From Bacillota bacterium (lineage in GTDB: Bacteria; Bacillota; Clostridia; Oscillospirales; Ruminococcaceae): 46,511 nt of DNA. Where the stretch lies: the NCBI GenBank assembly GCA_023412215.1, contig JAEYNX010000011.1, positions 1-46,511 of the forward strand, in the 5' to 3' direction. This document shows positions 42,213 through 46,511 of the stretch, piece by piece (the first letter of the stretch is position 1; every line of letters begins with the position of its first letter). The notes beneath the pieces were generated by a model. That model worked only from the letters and a program-made list of their open reading frames with translations, had not been told where the DNA came from and made no database searches. Made by a program: the position numbers and the translations under genes.

Positions 42213-42989
42213 ATGGGCAAAATCATCACCATCGCAAACCAAAAGGGCGGCGTGGGCAAAACAACTACCGCGGTAAACCTAGCGGCGGCGGTGGGTGCAA
42301 GGGGCAAAAAGGTGCTCCTCGCCGATATCGACCCGCAGGGCAACGCCACCAGCGGCTTGGGCATTGAGAAGCGCTCGGTGGGCGTCTCGGTGTACGACCT
42401 TATCATCGGCAGCGTAAAGGCGTCCGAGGCGGTTGCGCACACCCAATTTCGCAATGTGGACATGCTCCCCTCCAACATCTCGCTCGCCGGCGCCGAGATC
42501 GAGCTCGTTGAGCTCCAAAACCGCGAGACACGCTTAAAATACGGTCTTTCCCAGCTGCGCGACAGCTACGACTATATCTTCATCGATTGCCCGCCGTCGC
42601 TGGGGCTGATTACCCTAAACGGCCTCACGGCCTGCGACACGGTGCTGGTGCCCATCCAGTGCGAGTACTACGCGCTCGAGGGGTTAAGCCAGTTAATCGC
42701 CACCATAAGGCAGATCAAGCGCCTTTATAACCCGCAGCTCGAGATCGAGGGCGTGCTGCTCACGATGTTCGACGCCCGCCTGAATCTCACGGTACAGGTG
42801 GTGGACGAGGTAAAGAAGTTCTTTCCGCAGAAGGTGTACAAGAGCGTGATTCCAAGAAATGTAAGGATATCCGAGGCGCCCAGCTACGGGCAGCCGATTT
42901 TATACTACGACCGTGCCTCCAAGGGGAGCACGGCCTACGACGAGCTTGCAAAAGAGCTGATACATAACAACAGCAAGGGAGGAAAATAA
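42213..42989 (+). CDS. parA: Chromosome partitioning ATPase ParA/Soj
   Basis: A 258-residue Walker-type ATPase that moves ParB-parS complexes and, in Bacillus, also tunes DnaA. The deviant Walker A KGGVGKTTTAVNLAAA lies at about 9-24, and DIDPQGNATSGLG, FIDCPPSLGLITLN and VLVPIQCEYYALEGL are the other family motifs. GGAGAG precedes the ATG at 42213; a longer frame from 42192 has no better signal. The stop is 2 bases before the parB start, so the two are coupled. Confidence 0.97.
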   Translation: MGKIITIANQKGGVGKTTTAVNLAAAVGARGKKVLLADIDPQGNATSGLGIEKRSVGVSVYDLIIGSVKASEAVAHTQFRNVDMLPSNISLAGAEIELVELQNRETRLKYGLSQLRDSYDYIFIDCPPSLGLITLNGLTACDTVLVPIQCEYYALEGLSQLIATIRQIKRLYNPQLEIEGVLLTMFDARLNLTVQVVDEVKKFFPQKVYKSVIPRNVRISEAPSYGQPILYYDRASKGSTAYDELAKELIHNNSKGGK

Positions 42990-42991
42990 CC

Positions 42992-43864
42992 TTGGCGACA
43001 AAAAACCGGGGGCTTGGCAAGGGCCTGGACGCGCTGTTTGCGGATAACGCCACATCCGACAGCGCGGGAGCCGTCAGCCTGAGTATTTCAGAGATAGAGC
43101 CCAACCGCTCACAGCCGAGAAAGAACTTTGACGAGAAGGCGCTCGCGGAGCTGGCCGATTCCATCCGCCAACACGGGGTGATCACCCCGATTTTGGTGCG
43201 TCCGCTCACCGGCGGGGGCTACCAGCTGGTGGCGGGGGAGCGCCGCTGGCGCGCCTCGCGCATGGCGGGCTTAAGCGAGGTGCCGGTGCTCATCAAGGAG
43301 CTGACCGACGCCCAGACCATGGAGATCGCGCTGGTGGAGAACCTGCAGCGCGAGGACCTAAACCCCATCGAAGAGGCGGAGGGCTACCGATCACTGATGG
43401 ATACCTACGGCCTGACGCAGGATGAGGTATCCGAGCGCGTGAACAAATCCCGCCCCGCGGTGGCAAACGCGGTGCGTCTTTTAAACCTGCCGAAGGCGGT
43501 GCGCGATCAGGTAAAAAGCGGCAAGCTCACCGGCGGGCACGCGCGCGCGCTGCTCTCGTTTGAAAGTGAAGCGCGTATGGAATCGCTCGCCGAGGAGATT
43601 ATAAAAAAGCAGCTTACCGTGCGCGACATCGAGCGCCTGGCGCAGGACGAGAAGAAGGAAAAGAAGGCGTCCGGCCCCAGGAAGAATAACGCCCTGCTGC
43701 GCGACAGCTACTTTACCGAGATGGAGATCGCGCTAAAAACCGAACTCGGGCGCAAGGTGAGCATCACCGAAAACGCCAAGGGGCAGGGGGTACTCGAGCT
43801 GTCGTTCTTTGATAAGGAAGACCTCGCCGAGATCGCCCAGCGGCTGGCGGGGAAGTCCCGCTGA
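42992..43864 (+). CDS. parB: Chromosome partitioning protein ParB/Spo0J
   Basis: A 290-residue CTPase that clamps on parS sites. RGLGKGLDALF at the N-terminus contacts ParA; the N domain has PNRSQPRKNF, LVAGERRWRASRMAGL and VENLQREDLNPIEEA; the helix-turn-helix NKSRPAVANAVRLLNLP has the SRP form of true ParB; the C-terminal tail dimerises. The start is TTG at 42992, preceded by AGGGAGG. It pairs with parA and should bind the parS at 36837 and its variants. Confidence 0.97.
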   Translation: MATKNRGLGKGLDALFADNATSDSAGAVSLSISEIEPNRSQPRKNFDEKALAELADSIRQHGVITPILVRPLTGGGYQLVAGERRWRASRMAGLSEVPVLIKELTDAQTMEIALVENLQREDLNPIEEAEGYRSLMDTYGLTQDEVSERVNKSRPAVANAVRLLNLPKAVRDQVKSGKLTGGHARALLSFESEARMESLAEEIIKKQLTVRDIERLAQDEKKEKKASGPRKNNALLRDSYFTEMEIALKTELGRKVSITENAKGQGVLELSFFDKEDLAEIAQRLAGKSR

Positions 43865-43949
43865 GGCGGGAACGGAATTATATAAGTTTAGCCTGTCTGG
43901 AATGTGTTATACCCACCCCTCTCCGCGCTTGCGCGCGGAGAGGCTGTAA

Positions 43950-44641
43950 AGACGTGTAAGGGCCTAACAGGGCGAACCCGCGTGTTCGCCCCTACGGCAG
44001 GGCTGGCGGGCGTTCGTTGGGTGCGGGTTCATCTGTCTTCCTGCAATGCATCGACCGTGTCATTTCGCGGCACAATTATGTAGGGGGCGGCGGCCACGAC
44101 GCCCCGCGGTCACCCACCGCACCACGGATTGTGCAGGGCAAAACGCGGGATTCGCGCCTGTCAATCGCCCTGCGGCATTGATGCGGGTACCACGGGCGGC
44201 TATTAGCCGCCCCTACATCCTACAATTACCCCGTTGCCGTGCTATTAGGGGCCTGACAGGGCGAACACATGGGTTCGCCCCTACGGCAGATTCTCCGGAC
44301 GCCAACAGTAGGGTATGTAGGGGCGGCGTCTTGCCGCCCGTCCGTTCATTGCGGCCTTCGGTAGGGGAGCGCACCGCGCTCCCACGGTTTAACCGTACAC
44401 CTGCATAGAATCCGTGGGGGACCAGAGGTCTCCTCTACAAACGCCATCCGGCGCCCACATTGGGGGCGGCGACCTCGACGCCCCGCGGTCACCCACCGCG
44501 TCGCGGTGATTGTGTAGGGGCGAAACGCGAAATTCGCGTCTGTCAATCGTCCTGCGGTATTGATGCGGGCACCACGGGCGGCTAATAGCCGCCCCTACAA
44601 CATCCCGATTACTGGCGTAGGGGCGGGGTTTTCCCGCCCGA
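43950..44641. repeat. Palindromic-cassette block between parB and serS
   Basis: About eleven cassettes in a 928-base gap: GGGCGAAC (43972-43995 and 44260-44284), GGCG types (44082-44107, 44464-44485), GGGCGGCT/AGCCGCCC (44198-44216, 44577-44600), GGGCGGC/GCCGCCC (44317-44340), GGGAGCGC/GCGCTCCC (44362-44386), GGGACC (44416-44438), mini-hairpin copies (near 44133-44175 and 44515-44552) and GGGCGGG (44618-44641). A CATATG pair lies just before serS. No T-box leader was found. Confidence 0.85.
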
Positions 44642-44792
44642 ATGTCAAACGCAAAACCCTGCGTAGGGGGGCATGATGCGCTTCCGCAATTCCATCTGAT
44701 TTCAATATCATCCCATCACAAAGCCTTCGCAAGACCAATTCTATCGAATCCGCCCATATGGGCGTAAACCATATGAAGGAGTAAAAATTAAG

Positions 44793-46064
44793 ATGCTGGA
44801 CATTAAACTCATCCGTGAAAACCCCGAGCTGGTGAAGGCGGGGATGAAACGGCGCAACAAGAATTTAGACGACGTCATCGACGAGATACTTGCCATAGAT
44901 GTCAAACGCCGTGAGGTAAGCTCCAAAGCCGACGCCATGAAGAACGAGCAGAACAAGGCGAACAAGGAGATTCCCGCCGTGAAGAAGGCGGGCGGCGACG
45001 TAAGCGCTTTGATGGAGGAGATGAAGGTCCTCTCCGACAAGATCAAGGAGTGCACCGCGCAGGTGAGCGAGCTGGAGGAGAAGCAGAGAAACCTGCTTTT
45101 GAACATCCCGAATGTGCCCAACGCCGGTATCCCCGACGGCGTGGACGACCACGACAATAAGGAGATCCGCAAGAGCGGCACCCCGCGCAGCTTCGAGTTT
45201 GAGCCGAAGGCGCACTGGGATTTGGGCAGCGACCTCGGTATCCTCGACCCCGAAACCGCCGCCAAGGTGACGGGCGCGCGCTTTCACTTCTACAAGGGAC
45301 TGGGCGCGAGGCTTGAGCGCAGCATCATCAACTACTTTTTAAATACCCATGCCGCGAACGGCTACACCGAGGTGCTGCCGCCCTACCTCGTAAACCGTGC
45401 CTCGATGACCGGCACCGGCCAGCTCCCCAAGTTTGAGGAGGACGCCTACAAGCTCACGAGCGAGGATTACTTCCTCATCCCCACCGCCGAGGTGCCTGTG
45501 ACCAACATGCACCGCGACGAGATCATGGACGGCAACAAGCTGCCCGTCCGCTACGCCGCCTACTCCGCCTGCTTCCGCGGCGAGGTAGGTGCCGCCGGCC
45601 GCGACCAGAAGGGGCTTATCCGCCAGCACCAATTTAACAAGGTGGAGCTCGTGAAGTTCACCAAGCCCGAGGACTCCTACGACGAGCTCGAAAAGCTGAC
45701 GAACGACGCCGAGCGCGTGCTGCAGGGGCTGGGCCTGCCGTACCGCGTGGTATGCCTGTGCGCGGGCGACCTCGGTTTCTCAAGCGCCAAGACCTACGAC
45801 ATCGAGGTTTGGATGCCCTCCTACAACCGCTATGTGGAGATTTCGAGCTGCTCCAACTTCGAGGACTATCAGGCGCGCCGCGCCACCATCCGCTACAAGA
45901 ACAGCCCGCAGGATAAGGCACAGCTGGTGCACACCCTGAACGGCTCGGGCGTCGCGGTGGGCCGTACGGTTGCCGCCATCTTGGAAAACTACCAGAACGC
46001 CGACGGGTCTATTATGGTACCCGAGGCGTTGCGGCCCTACATGGGTGTGGACGTTATCCGCTAA
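44793..46064 (+). CDS. serS: Seryl-tRNA synthetase
   Basis: A 423-residue class II synthetase that charges serine tRNA. The N-terminal coiled-coil arm (about 1-110, long Lys/Glu helices) binds the tRNA. The catalytic domain carries the class II motifs: FRGEVGAAGRDQKGLIRQHQF as motif 2 and GSGVAVGRTVAAILENYQ as motif 3. Length and order are normal. AAGGAG lies 12 bases before the ATG. It is the last gene of the window and is transcribed with the right arm. Confidence 0.97.
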   Translation: MLDIKLIRENPELVKAGMKRRNKNLDDVIDEILAIDVKRREVSSKADAMKNEQNKANKEIPAVKKAGGDVSALMEEMKVLSDKIKECTAQVSELEEKQRNLLLNIPNVPNAGIPDGVDDHDNKEIRKSGTPRSFEFEPKAHWDLGSDLGILDPETAAKVTGARFHFYKGLGARLERSIINYFLNTHAANGYTEVLPPYLVNRASMTGTGQLPKFEEDAYKLTSEDYFLIPTAEVPVTNMHRDEIMDGNKLPVRYAAYSACFRGEVGAAGRDQKGLIRQHQFNKVELVKFTKPEDSYDELEKLTNDAERVLQGLGLPYRVVCLCAGDLGFSSAKTYDIEVWMPSYNRYVEISSCSNFEDYQARRATIRYKNSPQDKAQLVHTLNGSGVAVGRTVAAILENYQNADGSIMVPEALRPYMGVDVIR

Positions 46065-46128
46065 AAAATAAAACACGGGCGGGAACGGCTGGGCCAAGTC
46101 GTTTTCGCCCGATTTTCATCCGTATTGT

Positions 46129-46511
46129 GTAAGGGTGAACACGCAGGTTCGCCGCTTACGGGTAGACAGTTGTAGGGGTAGACCCATGTGTCTGCCCCGG
46201 TGCATGCCAGTCGCATTATTCTGTGACATATGCCCTTTGTAGGGGCCGACGACCTCGGTGGCCCCTACAACACGGCAACCGGATGTTAGGGTTGTAGGGG
46301 AGACCATTGGCCTCCCGCGGATTCTATTGAGGCCTACGGTCAGAGCGCGGGCGAACACAGTTCGCCCCTACCTGATTCCCGCGGATGGTCGGAACCAATC
46401 GCGGGCCTCCGGGGTTGTCGGCCCCTATAAGGTGGAAAGAGGGCGGTTGAGGGTTGTAGGGGAAACCTTTGGTCTCCCGCGGATTCTATTGAGGCCTACG
46501 GTCAGACCGCG
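46129..46511. repeat. Palindromic cassettes after serS, continuing past the window
   Basis: At least six cassettes: GTGAAC (46129-46160), GGGTAGAC (46172-46200), GGGCCGAC/GGCC (46240-46269), GGGAGACC (46294-46319), GGGCGAAC/GTTCGCCC (46348-46371) and GGGAAACC (46459-46481). The unit from 46294 repeats at 46459 with the same CGCGGATTCTATTGAGG linker (about 165-base period); the second copy is cut by the window end. Confidence 0.85.

Noticed and set aside
44641..44792. T-box leader for serS
   Set aside because: serS often has one in Firmicutes, but no specifier hairpin, AGGGTGG-type box or terminator is present in the 150 bases before the gene.

Overview
The window carries the chromosome replication origin region of a Firmicute, most likely a Clostridia member of the Oscillospiraceae/Ruminococcaceae type. 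The evidence is the gene content (rpmH-dnaA-dnaN-S4 gene-recF-remB-gyrB-gyrA, with mnmE, jag, yidC, yidD and rnpA on the other arm and mnmG-rsmG-noc-parA-parB nearby), a spore cortex-lytic enzyme, strong Shine-Dalgarno sites, and moderately high GC. The genus cannot be named from sequence reading alone.

Layout. 1-11.4 kb is an accessory stretch, mostly on the minus strand: SleB-type cell-wall hydrolase, YibE/F membrane protein, lipoprotein alkaline phosphatase, VanZ-like protein, EamA transporter, VOC protein, coiled-coil protein, AAA ATPase, zinc-ribbon membrane protein and a lipoprotein. 12.4-17.9 kb is the left origin arm on the minus strand (mnmE, jag, yidC, yidD, rnpA, rpmH). 17.9-20.6 kb is the divergent origin region around dnaA; the best DnaA-box-like cluster lies between dnaA and dnaN. 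20.6-32.1 kb is the right arm on the plus strand (dnaN, two tandem TraX-like genes, S4 gene, recF, remB, gyrB, a YcxB-like gene, gyrA). 32.2-35.0 kb is an AT-richer minus-strand island (beta-propeller lipoprotein, a broken M23 peptidase, and a two-gene module with a HEPN-like protein). 35.3-46.1 kb is plus strand again: mnmG, rsmG, noc, a GNAT gene, a lipoprotein, parA, parB and serS, with four parS or parS-like palindromes. In Bacillus the mnmG-to-parB block lies on the same side of the origin as mnmE; here it lies beyond gyrA on the other side, yet is still transcribed away from the origin.

How it works together. DnaA, DnaN, RecF and gyrase serve initiation, processivity, repair and supercoiling. 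ParA/ParB and Noc with their palindromes serve origin segregation and division-site protection. MnmE and MnmG modify the tRNA wobble uridine. RnpA matures tRNAs, and YidC, YidD and Jag serve membrane-protein insertion and RNA binding.

The most unusual feature is in the spacers. Nearly every spacer outside the 14.4-23.3 kb core is packed with short palindromic cassettes bounded by GTAGGG or CCCCTAC. Their stems differ from copy to copy while both arms change together. They are joined by conserved linkers into composite units that are sometimes tandem. One pair of neighbouring copies seems to show a 27-bp mini-hairpin insertion flanked by a 5-bp duplication. A second family of 70-105 bp elements with AATACTAATT-type terminal inverted repeats (five copies) resembles MITEs and includes copies beside rpmH and dnaA.
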